The translations under genes were made by a program, and so were the position numbers. Below are positions 48,132 through 59,669 of a stretch of DNA of 64,000 nt, piece after piece (the stretch's first letter is position 1; every line of letters begins with the position of its first letter). The notes under the pieces are model-generated. The model had not been told where the DNA came from. It ran no database searches and worked only from the letters and a program-made list of their open reading frames with translations. Origin of the DNA: Seiridium cupressi (Eukaryota; Ascomycota; Sordariomycetes; Amphisphaeriales; Sporocadaceae); the NCBI GenBank assembly GCA_036674765.1, contig JARVKI010000004.1:372001-436000 (forward strand), read 5' to 3'.

Positions 48132-49428
48132 ATGGGTTTCAACGATGTATCACGTTTCAGCGCATCAGCTACCTACTCAACAGCTGCGGCAAGGTCACAG
48201 GATGTCTCTGCTATCGTTGTTGGAGGCGGCGCGGCAGGTATAGCGGTTCTGGGAAGCCTGCTGGAGAAAATGGATCAAGGGAAAATTGCATGGGTGGACA
48301 CGGATTTCAAGGGCGGTCGCATCAACCGCAAGTATCGAGAGGTACCCAGTAACACCAAGGTCGCGCTCTTCTTGGCATACGCACGAGGAACGAAGCCCTT
48401 CCTTGAGGTGTTGGAGAACACGACAAAGCCCAACGCCATAACCGCCTTGGAGGAGCTTCCGCAGGATAGCACCTGCTCCCTGGATTACGCTGGAGATATG
48501 CTCAATTTGCTATCAGATGGCTTGGTGAAACACCCCAGAGTCGAGCGACATGAAGGAAAGGTTGCGGATGCGAGTTGGAATGAGGGGGTAAGTAATCAGC
48601 AGATCTTTCCTCATGTGCGCCGTCTGTTAACGGTCCATCCAGAGCACAGAATGGTCCCTCAGCATCGAGGACCGAAAAAGCGGCAGTGTCGAGAGTCGCA
48701 CAGCCCCACTCGTTGTATACTGCACCGGCTCGTCGCCAACAACCGTACAACTTCCCACGTCATCAGCTGCATCTACTAAACTCCTGGATCTTGATGTTGC
48801 GCTCAAGCCGTCAAAGCTAGCAACAACAATACCGAGCGACAAGGATATCACTGTGGGCGTAGTCGGTGCTTCGCATTCCGCTATCCTTGTGATCATGAAT
48901 CTTTTCAAGCTTACCCAGAAAACGCACCCTCACCTGCGGATACGCTGGTTTGCCCGATCGCGGAGTTTGAAGTACGCAATATATAAGGACGGCTGGATTC
49001 TTTACGACAACACTGGCCTCAAGGGAGAAGCTGCGCGGTTCGCTAAAGAGCAGCTTGATGGCGCGAACTTGGACACGAGCGATGCCGGGAAGGTCATCCG
49101 AAGAGTTGACTGCTCTGGCGGCGTGGAGAAGGAGAAGGAAGCTATGACGCGCGAACTTCCCGAGTGCAATTATGTTGTTCAAGCGGTCGGCTTTACCAGG
49201 GACGAGCTCCCAGCTATGAAAGAGACACTCGAATTCGACCACGGGACCGGTGGCTTCAAGAATGCCAAGTCCGGTAAAGAATTACCTGGGCTGTTCGGCG
49301 CTGGCATTGCATTCCCGGAAAGGGTCACCGACCCCGAGGGCAATGTGGAACACGCTGTTGGTTTTTTCAAGTTCATGAAATTCTTGAAGAGAGTCGTACC
49401 AGAATGGGTTGCCAAGGCACACGCATGA
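48132..49428 (+). CDS. FAD/NAD(P)-binding oxidoreductase (Pyr_redox_2-like)
   Basis: Exons 48132-48587 and 48643-49428 flank a 55-nt phase-0 intron (GTAAGT...CCAG) and give 413 residues. Residues about 25-40 form an FAD-binding site (AIVVGGGAAGIAVLGSLL), followed by FKGGRINRKYREVPSNTKVALF. A second nucleotide site, ITVGVVGASHSAILVI, lies mid-protein. The end has the flavin-contacting GLFGAGIAFPERVTDPEG block, typical of pyridine-nucleotide-disulphide-type reductases in fungi. No redox-active CxxC is visible near the FAD site, so it is not a thioredoxin-reductase type. Substrate and partner are unknown. The frame is open upstream to 47994, and the N-terminal 25 residues are Ser/Ala-rich, so mitochondrial import cannot be excluded. 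Confidence 0.82.
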
Positions 49429-49434
49429 GTCTTG

Positions 49435-50415
49435 AGGTGGTACAAGCGCTAGATCTGTTTTGAAGTAAGAGAATCAGATCGCACCATAGAGTCGAGAATT
49501 ATCATAGATGTATATAGACTCAGCTAAAATTGTATATTCGAATAATTGCGCGCATCGCATCACACTTGCTAGATTTGTATGAAATTGTTCTACGCACATC
49601 CGCATGAGATGAGGAAGGACCATATGGTCCGAAGAGAGGTCCCTCGTAGCTTCTTACAATCTCGTTGCAGGCTTCCCCTTTGTGCCACTGCCCGGGACAT
49701 GGTCGAGTACGTGCCTTATGGTCTTTGGAAATCCAGCTTCTTTAGCACGGAAAGTCACCAAGTACTGGGTCTATTGGCATTCCTCCCACGAAGTGCTTGG
49801 TCCAACTATAATTGTTAGTCGGTGATTTCGACGCCTGCCCATTGTTGCTCGGCCAAGGCGGCACAGGCTTTTGTTGTCGACTGAACCAGCGCAGGTGCAT
49901 TCAGACCAACACAATTGGATACTTCAAGAAAGAAAAAGCAATCTTGGATGAGCAGTCATCTCCGAACTGAATGTCCATATGATCCATATTCGCTGTGGCC
50001 CACCTCAGCAGAGCAATACTAAAGCTGGGCTAAGATCATGGACAGAGTCAGCCGATGGATGCTTTATAATCATGGGGTTTAGACACCCGAACTGCTGCTT
50101 CATTGCCTGGCAGTCGCAATGAAGATGGGAAACTTCAAATCGGCGTGGTAATTTGTAAGGTTTGAATTGCCCCTGCATTCTTGCTTACATATCGAAGCGC
50201 GAGCGCGAGCTTGAGCTTGAGTTTGAGCTTCGGTGCCGAAGATTTATGGGGCTCGGGCAGGGGCGTTCGCCTTGGCGTCAATGATATGCATCATCAATAA
50301 AGTAGCAACAACACCACTATCTTCCAACCTAGATGGCTTTGGTATCCCCCATCACATTAACACAATTGTCCGTACTAGTGTCCTTCACGAACGCCCTACA
50401 CATACGTCTCGATTG
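49435..50415. other. Intergenic stretch between two plus-strand genes
   Basis: 3' flank of the FAD oxidoreductase and promoter of the DUF1295 gene. No separate gene is seen. Confidence 0.5.
50195..50231. repeat. Short imperfect GAGCKY hexamer repeat
   Basis: Degenerate tandem hexamers (GAGCGC, GAGCGC, GAGCTT, GAGCTT, GAGTTT, GAGCTT) lie about 200 nt before the DUF1295 start codon, probably in its leader or promoter. Confidence 0.7.
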
Positions 50416-50421
50416 AGGACG

Positions 50422-51249
50422 ATGTCCCAACCCCAGGACAAGCCGGAAGGCAAGAAACAGTTCGACCTCATCCACCGAGGTTCTAAAAAGCCCACGCCAC
50501 TCGGTACCGCAACGTTCATTGGCCTGCGCTTGGCCGATCTGCCATGGCAGTATTATTTGCTACACAATGGAGCGGCTGAACGAGCGATTAGCGCATTGCA
50601 CCTGCCTGTCCTCCAGTCGGCCTTTACCGCTACAAGTGTCGCGTGGCTGGCGCCTCTCGACCTGCCTCTGCCGCGCCTGATCCTCCTTGCCATGGCGACG
50701 GGCTCGACTCTCAAGCAGATCTTCTGGCAGACCTACCTGAGCCAGGAGGAGTTCCCCCCGAGCGCCGCGGCGGCCGTCAGTGTGTTCAACACCGTCGTCA
50801 ACACGGTGAACTCGCTGCTCTTCGTCTGCGCCTCGACGTCCTCTGCGCTGTCCTATGGCCCCAAGGTCACGGTCCTGGACACTGAGCTCCCCTTGGCTAT
50901 CGTTGCAGGCACGGTGGCGTATGTCGCCGGGATGACCATTGAGACGCTCTCCGAGTACCAGCGGCTGAAGTTCAAGCAAGATCCTAAGAACCAGGGCAAG
51001 GTCTGCAAGGTCGGCCTGTGGAGCTGGGCACGCCACATCAACTATTTCGGGTATGCGCTCTGGCGCGGTGGCTACTGCATGGTTGGTTCTGGCTGGATCG
51101 GGGGTCTAGCCATGGGCCTCTGGCAGGGCTGGGATTTGAGTTCTCGTGCGAGTGCCACTCTGGACGAGTATTGCAGCAACAAGTATGGTGAGCAGTGGGT
51201 ACAGTTCAAGAAGGACGTCCCATATCGCATCATCCCATGTATTTACTAG
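50422..51249 (+). CDS. DUF1295 membrane protein (steroid 5-alpha-reductase-like fold)
   Basis: From the ATG at 50422 (MSQPQDKPEGKK) the frame encodes 275 residues with several hydrophobic segments. The C-terminal signature SWARHINYFGYALWRGGY corresponds to the RHPNYFGE-type motif of DUF1295/steroid reductase-like proteins. The last part (LDEYCSNKYGEQWVQFKKDVPYRIIP) is also typical of the family. Such proteins are integral ER-type membrane enzymes suspected to reduce or methylate lipids with NADPH or SAM. The exact reaction is not known. The frame runs upstream to 50233, but the extension lacks family sequence. No introns. Confidence 0.86.
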   Translation: MSQPQDKPEGKKQFDLIHRGSKKPTPLGTATFIGLRLADLPWQYYLLHNGAAERAISALHLPVLQSAFTATSVAWLAPLDLPLPRLILLAMATGSTLKQIFWQTYLSQEEFPPSAAAAVSVFNTVVNTVNSLLFVCASTSSALSYGPKVTVLDTELPLAIVAGTVAYVAGMTIETLSEYQRLKFKQDPKNQGKVCKVGLWSWARHINYFGYALWRGGYCMVGSGWIGGLAMGLWQGWDLSSRASATLDEYCSNKYGEQWVQFKKDVPYRIIPCIY

Positions 51250-51518
51250 GCGGACCCAAGGAGCGTTGAGAGTATCATATGTATGATACCCGGTGTTCAA
51301 ATGGTATAGCAAAAAAAGAAGCAAGGGAGAGAATTTTTTTTTTTTGGCAATGTGCACAAATATACTTCACACTTGGGGGGAAGAGCGTTTGTTAAATATT
51401 TATAAAAAGTTAATTCAAAGTGACATTATAATTTAATCCCACGGTATCCCAGCCCAGAACGCCTTTACAGAAGAGATTTTCCGCAGAATTGTGCCGTCAA
51501 AACGCTAAAAAGAGGTAT

Positions 51519-52909
51519 TTACAATAACATGCCTAATACTGAACTGATAATGAATGAAACAATATTATCTCCGGCGTTGACGGCATTGGCAACCTTCTGT
51601 GAAAGGGCTGACTTGCTGCCCAAGCTGTTGAGCCACTTATCCATGTTCTTCTGGTCCGGTGCAGAGAAGCTCTTGATGGCAGATGGCAAGACCTTGGTGC
51701 ATTCCGTGAGGTTGTTGATATTGTTAACACCAAGGAGAGAAAGCCGGATGTATTCACGAGCGTAGTCCTATGATCTATTAGTGACTCTGTCACAAACTAG
51801 AACACCTGGGAACTTACCTCATTCCAGTGCTCTTGGCCGCCAGCGCCGGCAAACTCCTGCCACTCCTGCTGGGTTTTGGGGTGCTTGGAGATAGCGACGT
51901 CGCTGGGGAACATAAAGACTCGTTTGGGTGTTGCAGCGGTTCCCTGAGTCTGGCCGTAGTATAAGACATCCCAAACACCGGGGGTGCTGTCCTGAGGGTC
52001 TCCTGCTCGGGAGGTGTTTACGAAGAACTGTTGAGAAGTGGTGTGGGAGCTGTAACCATATGTTAGTTTAGACTGCTTTTCGAAGAGAGAGAAAACGGGG
52101 CCATTTTGAGGGAATGGCGAAGGCCTGGAAATTACTCACCCAAGGAGTGCCACAAGGCCATGAGGACGAATAGTCTTGTCATCGAACAACTGGATGATGT
52201 CGTCTGCGGATTGAAACGGGCTGGGTAGAAGTCTGGGGTTCTGAACACTGCTGTCTTTCCGGCCAACAAATGACCTGACACGGGGGCCGAGGGGACAAAC
52301 AACAGTGGCGACAGTAGCTCCCATCTGAATGAGGTCCGACATGGTAACCGACTTGAAACCTTGCTGGGTGTTGTATTTGGCATACCAGTCCTTCAATTTC
52401 TGTCCCATGTCCTGAAGGCCATTGTTTTCCGGCAGGGATAGCTCGTCGTTGAGGCAGATGGAGCCGTCGGCACCACCCGGCAGTCCCTGAGCTGCTGTCT
52501 GCTTAGACCAACCTCCGGCGTCGTGGAAGCCCAGGCGGATAGCCTTGCGAGCCCACTTGGTGCACCTGCCCGAAGAGCCACGGAAGAGGTGTGCCATGTC
52601 GTTGGCAATGTACTGCCAGACGCAGCAGGTATCTTGGCCGCAGGCAGCACTTTTGAGCGCTGGTACACCGGTGTATGCCTCATCGCTCTCGGGATTGCCA
52701 CCACCAAGGAGAAGTCCTTTGATATTCTTGCCGACTGTGGTGAGCTGGCTGTCCTGCAGTGTCAAGAGATCGCCAATGAGTTCTGTGGAATCGAAGTCAT
52801 CGGAATCACCTGCACGGGCCTCGATCTTTGCCAACACTTTGGACATTCCCGGATATGCCACGGCGGTCGAGGCCGCGTAGAGCACAGGAAGTAGTGTGGA
52901 GATACGCAT
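51519..52909 (-). CDS. Secreted class II fungal heme peroxidase
   Basis: Exons 52909-52140, 52049-51818 and 51767-51519 close to 416 residues; both introns have good sites. A signal peptide (MRISTLLPVLYAASTAVA) is followed by a variable region of about 65 residues. The peroxidase core then follows: distal Arg125 and His129 (RLGFHDAGGW), the distal calcium site GGADGSI, and proximal His259 in GSHTTSQQFF. Cysteines at conserved spacing (ACGQDTCC) would form disulphides. Class II enzymes use hydrogen peroxide to oxidise phenols, Mn(II) or other aromatics outside the cell. This branch is the ascomycete one, and I cannot see whether a manganese site or an exposed tryptophan exists. The C-terminus is hydrophobic (IVSFIISSVLGMLL) and may allow a GPI anchor. 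Confidence 0.9.
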
Positions 52910-52914
52910 GACGG

Positions 52915-55238
52915 ATGTGTGAAAGAAGGACTAGATTAAAAAATAAAAATGAAAGACTGATGCGGGATATCCCGAGAAGAATGTCGAGCCACAGAACGCT
53001 GTAGGTATGGATGTCGAAACGAATGATATAGTTGGACCAGATAGACCACGAACTGGACGAGGAGATACCATCACTTACATATAGATATCACGACAGGCCA
53101 TGGGCCGGACTTGCGATCTATAGCCCGGCTTCCACTTCGAATGGCTTGACATGGCCACAGTCACAACTGAAGCGCCTAAGGACCCTCACCGCACTATTGA
53201 GGATATTGGCTTCCGCAGTGGCTGTCCAATACTCCGATGCACAATGGTGTTAGCCTCGCAGAAATAAGGGCCTAGATCATCCAGGGACAGATTACGAGAA
53301 TATCTGCATTCATCGGACGCTAAATTTTTTTTTTCTTAGTCAAAGCGAACCCCAGCTGATATTACCGGGCGGCCTTGGGATGACTGACCCAAAAGAAGAC
53401 TGAACAGACCTGCGTGTGATCAGATTGTCGGGTATAGGGAGTGGTGGATAAAGTGCTGCGGGTGTCTTAGCACTGACCCCTGGCCTACTTCGTGATGGCC
53501 CACGCCAACGCTAGATGGCACGACTAACAACTTGCCAAGAGATCCTAAATGCTTACCAGCGTTTTTCACAATCGGTCTGCCAGGACGCATCCATGCCAGC
53601 TCATGACGGAATCAACACCCGAGCCCTCGAGTCCTCCAAGTAGCATCGATGCGGCGGGCCGTAGTTGCAGATGCTCGTCAAGGCTTGCCGTTTTAGGCAG
53701 GGCGACAGGCTAGTTCTGCACCCCCATTTGTCGCAGGTTGGGCAAGCACAGCCCCATCGGACTTGTGATCCTGGGCGTTGAGCAATGCCAATGATTTCAA
53801 CCCGGAATATTGAGCCCAGAGGATTCCAATATTACGGAAACCTGCTCATGATCTGGCCTCTGCCATGCAGCATTGGCCGGTATTTGCTCGGCCGAATGTT
53901 CTGGGCTGCGTCGGCATTGATCAGTCGGCAGAGACGGTGTCATCCGCGGGCTTGGCTCGCTTGATAACACGTATCCAGGGAGCTGGTGCACTGCAGCCAA
54001 TATGAAGTTACTGCAGGTCCGGCGTGCTTGCGGCAGATGCACATGGGAATTTGGTGCCAGGCACGTTGATGACATGAGGTTGGATGGCTTGAATAGAGAC
54101 GAGGTGTGGTTGAACACCCTAGCGTGGTGCAGAAAACGATGAGATGACCCGCGTCAAAGTGGCTCCCGCTCAGGTGAACAACACAGACGGCGCGCATGGT
54201 AGTCCAATTAGCTTGCACCGAATGTTCAGCCCGGAGTCTAAGTCGGGGGTTATCCGATCTTTTACTGTCGCCACGCCGTAGCGCGCCCCTTGGGACCATG
54301 CGCATCATACCACTTGCACGCAAGCGCCGTTAGATAAAGTTCTGCTCGAGCTTCTAGACACAGCTACCGTGCGCCAAACATCTATTCTCCATAGCCATGT
54401 CTCAGGCAGGCCAGGTCCCAATATTGTCTTAAGCTTAGATCCTGGCCCCGTCAGCCGCGAGCGCCACAACGCTCAGACGTATCAGCTCAGCCATCTTTCA
54501 ACTTCCTGCTGACGTTACGAACTTTTTCATGTAACGGACTCGTCCATTAACCCTGTTGATTGTTTCCGTAAAGGTTGCAAAGTCGGTGTGGTCGATCACG
54601 TGAAGGTCTATTCATAGCATGACTAGGTCCCATCATATCGCTTGTTCCTTTCAATGCTCGAACTCATGATGCCTTCCTTCCCCAATCATCCCTTACGAAA
54701 CAAGCTCCAGCTGCGAAGATGGATTCAGCTGATGAGCTGACCAAGTCGTGTGGCTAGTTTCTGCACATTCCTCATAAAGGGGACGCACCAAAGTCTTGTC
54801 TCCACCATGGCTCTGCTCAGCTGGAGGATTATGGCTGTAGGATCGGACAACTAGACTTGAAGCATCGACTCGGACTTCGAATCCGTAAAGGCGATGAAAT
54901 TGACCGAAGAATGAGATCTTGTATTTCTTAGAGGCTATCACTTGCGGAGGAGCACATGTAGTTGCTGCATGCGGCCGCAGCGAAGCTAAGCGTCAAGCTA
55001 GAAGACCGCTGCTCATGCGCCCAACGCCGCCGCAATTAACGAATCTTGCCAAGCCAGGCTCGCCAATAAATAGACACAACGATGGTAAGAGAGCAATTCT
55101 CTATCGATTCTGTAGTCTCTATCCAGAGCATTCAATATTGGCTATCTTGATGTCTATTTGTCATTCAACATGCCCCAGCAGGCAGATTGGTTTCCTTCGA
55201 TGTCCAAAAGTCTCCCACATAGTCCAGCATCGAATCAA
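52915..55238. other. 2.3-kb intergenic stretch without a supported gene
   Basis: It holds the upstream region of the peroxidase gene and a T-rich tract near 53325-53335. Frames up to 165 codons are featureless and overlap on both strands. Confidence 0.45.
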
Positions 55239-55242
55239 CCTC

Positions 55243-56851
55243 CTACTTCTTTTTAACATGGGTAGCCGTCTCGATATCCTTCCTCATCGCAGTTGCACCC
55301 TCTGGATCTTCCAATGGGTGGGGGACGAGCTGGTCACCGAAGAGAACATCCATTTGCTCCAAAGTTCTTCCCTTGATTCCAGGGTAGAAGAACCAGTAGC
55401 CAACCAAGGCGATTAAGTTGAAGACGAAGAAGACGTAGGAATACGCGAAGCCAATCCTAGTCAAAGCGATCGGCGTGAATTGGGCGAAGATGAGGTTCAC
55501 GAACCAGTTGGGAAAGGTCGTGATGGCGTTGTCCAAAGCTCGTACTTCGACTGGGAAAATCTCGGCCGGATATACCCATGAAATGATGCCTAGTGGAGTA
55601 TAAAACAGACTGAAGACGAAGTTCATGGCCACCATGGAACGGAGCTGGTTGTGGTTGTCGGGGTTCAAGTATTGAGCTTGGACGGCATTAACCAGGAGTG
55701 CGGCACCGAGATCAGCGGCGGAGGCGATCAGAGGCCAGAGGCTTGACACGGCCGACCTTGTCGAGCAGCCAAAGACCAAGTGTGCAGTAGACGATCGAAA
55801 GAGCACCGCCGGTTCCGATGATCATGGGGGAGGTCTGAGTCTCAATACCGAGTATGGCATATATCCTAGGCCCGTATATAGTAGCTGGTGTTGTTGATGC
55901 CGGAAAGAGGAACAAAAGCCTGTACTCCACAACCCAGCAGTAATCGCTTCCTCCATGATTGCTTAGTCAAGATTGACATTGTAGACACCTTAGCGATCTT
56001 GCGATCTGCAGCAATAACATCTCGGATCTCAATGAATTCCAGCTCGATTCGGGACTCACTTTCGCCGTTTCTCAATTTGTAAAGTGATGTTTTCGCTTCT
56101 TCGTGCTTATCCTTCTCCATTAACCAGCGTGGTGATTCCTGCAGGAACCACACACCACTAACAAGAATCAGGGCGAGGATAATTTGGAAACCGGGAAGAA
56201 ATCGCCCTGTAAGCAGTCAGTATTTAGTCATGTGTCAATGGTTTAACGCATTCATGTAGACTTACAGGAGAACGCGGTTCTGGAAAAGGAGCAGCCGTAT
56301 CCCGGTCACTGCACAATCAAGAAGCCCCAGCTGAGGAACCACTGTAGCAAACCGGGAAGCGCACCTCTCCGTTTTGGTGTCGACAATTCCGAGGCGTACA
56401 TAGAAATGGTACTTGTCAGCATTCCCTATAGTAAAAGAAGCACGTTAGCCATTTATTTTATCCATGATAGACTGGAATGCCTTGTGGACTCGACACCATG
56501 GTCCTAGCCGTGTGAATCGCAAAGCGTTGTCTTCTGCGACTGGACCACATATTGCATACGTACCACGGCAACTCCTCCGAAGAAGCCACCCGTAATGAGC
56601 ATGCCCATTGTGACGGCACCGCATTGTAAGGCTGAACCGAACATTGAGACGATGGAACCGGCGAAGATGGTCTTCTTTCGGCGTAGCATATCGGCGAATA
56701 TCTATGAAATCTGTCAGTGCCCTAGGAGGTGATATGATGATGACTTGGAGGACTGACCATGTTGATAATGGTTCCTAGGACAGCACCGCCCTGGAAAGAA
56801 CTGACAATACCTCCGGCAACATCGTCACTAGGATGTCCAAAATACTCCAAG
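55243..56851 (-). pseudogene. MFS sugar transporter remnant
   Basis: Sugar-porter sequence is recognisable on the minus strand in several exons. Blocks include EYFGHPSDDVAGGIVSSFQGG (5' end), RRKKTIFAGSIVSMFGSALQ, SELSTPKRRG, WFLQESPRWLMEKDKHEEA, GCGVQAFVPLSGINNTSYY, YAILGI, and PAEIFPVEVRALD near the C-terminus. The first transmembrane segment and start codon are missing; homology stops at about 56850 beside the GH78-like fragment. An in-frame TGA replaces an expected tryptophan at 56308-56306 (VQ-stop-PGYGC). Two frame changes occur near 55875-55885 (extra TA in a TATATA run) and 55725-55745. The C-terminal third, 55243-55730, remains open. Intact members are proton-coupled hexose or oligosaccharide importers in the plasma membrane; this copy cannot make one. 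Confidence 0.82.
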
Positions 56852-56854
56852 CCG

Positions 56855-57240
56855 ACATTGAAACGGCAGTATATGACAAGTGTCTGCGAAACGTGGCACT
56901 GATGGCTAAAGAGCTAGGATTTACAAGCGACGAGCAGAGATTCACAACATGGGTGAATCGGATATATGGGGTGTATAACAAGCACTTACTGATTACTGAC
57001 AAAGAGACCTACCCCTATGCTTTCTACACCTCGCTCGACAATCCAGGATCCAAAGACCGGACGATGGTTGCTTAAGCCATGGCGCTCCAATTTGGGCTCG
57101 TTACACCAGAATATCGCGCCGACATCACCGCTGCTTTCATTGCAGATGCTGACGAGTCTGGCCATGTGATGCGCGCTGGCGAGATCGGTCTCAAGTACTT
57201 ATAGAACACACTGGTGGAAATAGGCAAGCTTGAAGGCTTA
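56855..57240 (+). pseudogene. GH78-like (alpha-L-rhamnosidase type) glycosidase fragment
   Basis: The plus-strand reading AVYDKCLRNVALMAKELGF, NPGSKDRT and ALQFGLVTPEYRADI, then SGHVMRAGEIGLKYL-stop-NTLVEIGKL, looks like the C-terminal six-hairpin part of a GH78-type glycosidase. Start and N-terminal domains are absent. Two stops interrupt it: TAA at 57073-57075 where CAA (Gln) is expected, and TAG at 57202-57204 where TGG (Trp) is expected. Both are changes of C to T or G to A in CpA context. The family call rests on recalled patterns and is moderate. The fragment abuts the transporter remnant head to head. Confidence 0.55.
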
Positions 57241-57244
57241 TGCA

Positions 57245-58270
57245 GTCATCAACTGCACTGAAATCGTGTTCTGGGCAGCGGTCGCTTTTCTCACAATTCA
57301 ATCGGCCATACAAGTCTGTGTTGGGCGATCATGCTTCTTGACTTGGGGCATTGTCGCACTGGCTATCCGCATGCGGTAACTACCGTACTCCACAAGACCA
57401 TTATACTCTCGAGAGATCGACTAACTTCTGATAGTTTACTCTCGGCGTATGCGACAATCGTGTCGTAGAACAACCGAAGGGCAGCACGGAACGTCAAGCG
57501 TAATGAGACTGTTCTTGAGTTTGTCGGCCCTAATCATCGACACTCACGCCATGGGTACACAGGGAGCAATGTTGCCATCAACAAAGCAATGGTTGGGGAA
57601 GTAACTGGTAATAATGAGGGCGCGAGTAAGAGACGGTGTACCTTCTTGATATGTCGCAAGAGTGTCTAAATTTTCGGGCAGAGGAGATATGCTCTTGAGC
57701 TGCTCTCATGTGTTACATTGTCATCATTATAGAATCCTCGAATCTCCTATCCCTAGAATAGATTTTGTTACCTCACATGTAGTGACGAGGACCACTCAGA
57801 AGGCAGCGCTATGTCTTCGAAAACCTGCAAGCAATGATTCACGTGATTCTGGCCCATGAGTGACGTGCAACTCGCAGCACTTCATGGCTGAAGGAGTTGA
57901 TCAGGCTAATGTATGATTGGCGGGCATCTGTATGGTTGAATAGCAGGCATCTCCCGTGGTCGATCTGCGACTTGTGGCTCTGTGACTTAGCGCCATGTCC
58001 CCCTGCAATGCAACCCCCACTTACCTCACTTATGCCGCTTCCCACCCTGAGATTCCCCCACTAGCAAGGACCCACAGGCCTGGCACTGGCCCTAGCAGTA
58101 GCTCAAGATAGGCTTCTGGACTCTATAGGGGAGGACTGAGTGCGATTTACAAATGAAGTTTGAAAACTTCGATAGAACAAAGAAGACGAAAGAAATAGAA
58201 GAAAAACAAAACCTGGGGAATACCAGTCGACACAGAATCAACACATACAGTCAAGCAAATCTACACAATC
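57245..58270. other. Intergenic stretch, possibly with more decayed sequence
   Basis: No readable gene follows the GH78-like fragment. The last several hundred bases form the promoter of the old yellow enzyme gene, with an A-rich leader just before its ATG. Confidence 0.45.
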
Positions 58271-58276
58271 ATCAGG

Positions 58277-59667
58277 ATGCCTAAGGCTGTTACACCACCT
58301 CCCCAATATGTCCCACTCAAGGACACCAAGCTTTTCACACCTCTGAAGCTTGGAGCATACAATCTGTCGCACCGAATTATTCAGGTACGTTTGATTCTAC
58401 TGTAATCGCAACGCCAATTCTGACATAACACGTAGGCTCCCTTGACTCGCATGAGAGCTGATAAAGAAAGCCATGGAGTCCATGTACCAGCGAATCGCGC
58501 TGTGGAGTACTACAGCCAGAGAGCAACTCAGGGAGGCTTGCAGCTATCTGAGGCTACAGACATCTGCTTGGATGCTTCGGCTTACCCTGGAGTCCCAGGA
58601 ATCTTCACCGCCTCCCAGATTGCGGGATGGAAGAAAGTGACTGATGCAGTCCACGCCAAGGGAGGGTTCATCTTCTGCCAGATATGGCACACTGGTCGGG
58701 CCTCTGGACCCGGCATGCTGAACAGCAAGGTCTCTCTTAGTTCCACATCTCAGCCCATGAAGGGCAGTTATCTCGATGGAAGCGACTGTGCTGAGAACCC
58801 ACCTCGCCCAATGACTGTGGATGAGATCCATGCGACTACTGCCGAGTTCGCTGCCGCTGCGAAGAGGGCCATCGAGGCAGGCTTCGACGGCGTGGAAATC
58901 CACAGTAAGCCGCACTCATAATACCATGCGTCGGTCACCAAGCTAACGTTTTAGGCGCAAATGGTTATCTACTTGAACAATTCCTCCACGACAACATCAA
59001 CACGAGGACCGATGAGTACGGCGGCTCCGTAGAGAACCGATGTCGCTTCACCCTTGAAGTCATCAAGGCTGTGACCGAAGCCGTCGGCTCAGAGAGGACA
59101 GGGATCCGTCTCTCTCCTTTCAACTATTTCCAAGATACGAAGGACAGCGACCCCAATGCGCACTGGGCATACTTGTGCGAACAGATTGCAGCTCTCTCCG
59201 AGTCGCAACGACCTTGCTACGTTCACATGTAAGAGACCTTTTACACCATTTGAAAGAAACTCACGCTAATGCCCTCCAGGGTTGAGCCAAGATTTGACGA
59301 GGTTTTGGATGAGGAACAGAAACTTGCGGCGCTCTCGCAATACACATCTTCGGAGACCGGTGTCGCCAAGAAGAAAAACTCCTTGGCACCTTTCCGCAAG
59401 ATCCTGCAGCCTGCAGGCATCAAGTTCCTTGCTGCGGGCGCTTTCGCAAGGGAAAACGCCGTGCCTAAGCTTGAGGAAGATCTGGCAGACTCTATTGTGA
59501 TGGGACGTTGGTTCATCTCGAACCCTGACTTGATTGAAAGACTCAGGAACGGCTGGCCCCTGAATGATTATGACAGAACAACTTTCTACGGCGCGAGCCC
59601 ACCAGAGAAGGGTTACACGGATTACCCGTACTTTGATGAGAAGGCTGCTGAGGCTACTAAGACATGA
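58277..59667 (+). CDS. Old yellow enzyme family NADH:flavin oxidoreductase
   Basis: Exons 58277-58384, 58436-58904, 58955-59228 and 59280-59667 close to 412 residues, the expected size. It folds as an FMN-binding TIM barrel: APLTRMRA near the N-terminus, the IWHTGR motif, [25 protein letters not shown], then EYGGSVENRCRF and GIRLSPF. Close to the end, DSIVMGRWFISNPDL binds the FMN phosphate. OYEs reduce activated C=C bonds of enones and similar electrophiles using NAD(P)H, and serve either detoxification or secondary metabolism. No targeting signal is seen. An FAD monooxygenase is encoded convergently next to it, so shared metabolism is possible but unproven. Confidence 0.93.
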
Positions 59668-59669
59668 TA

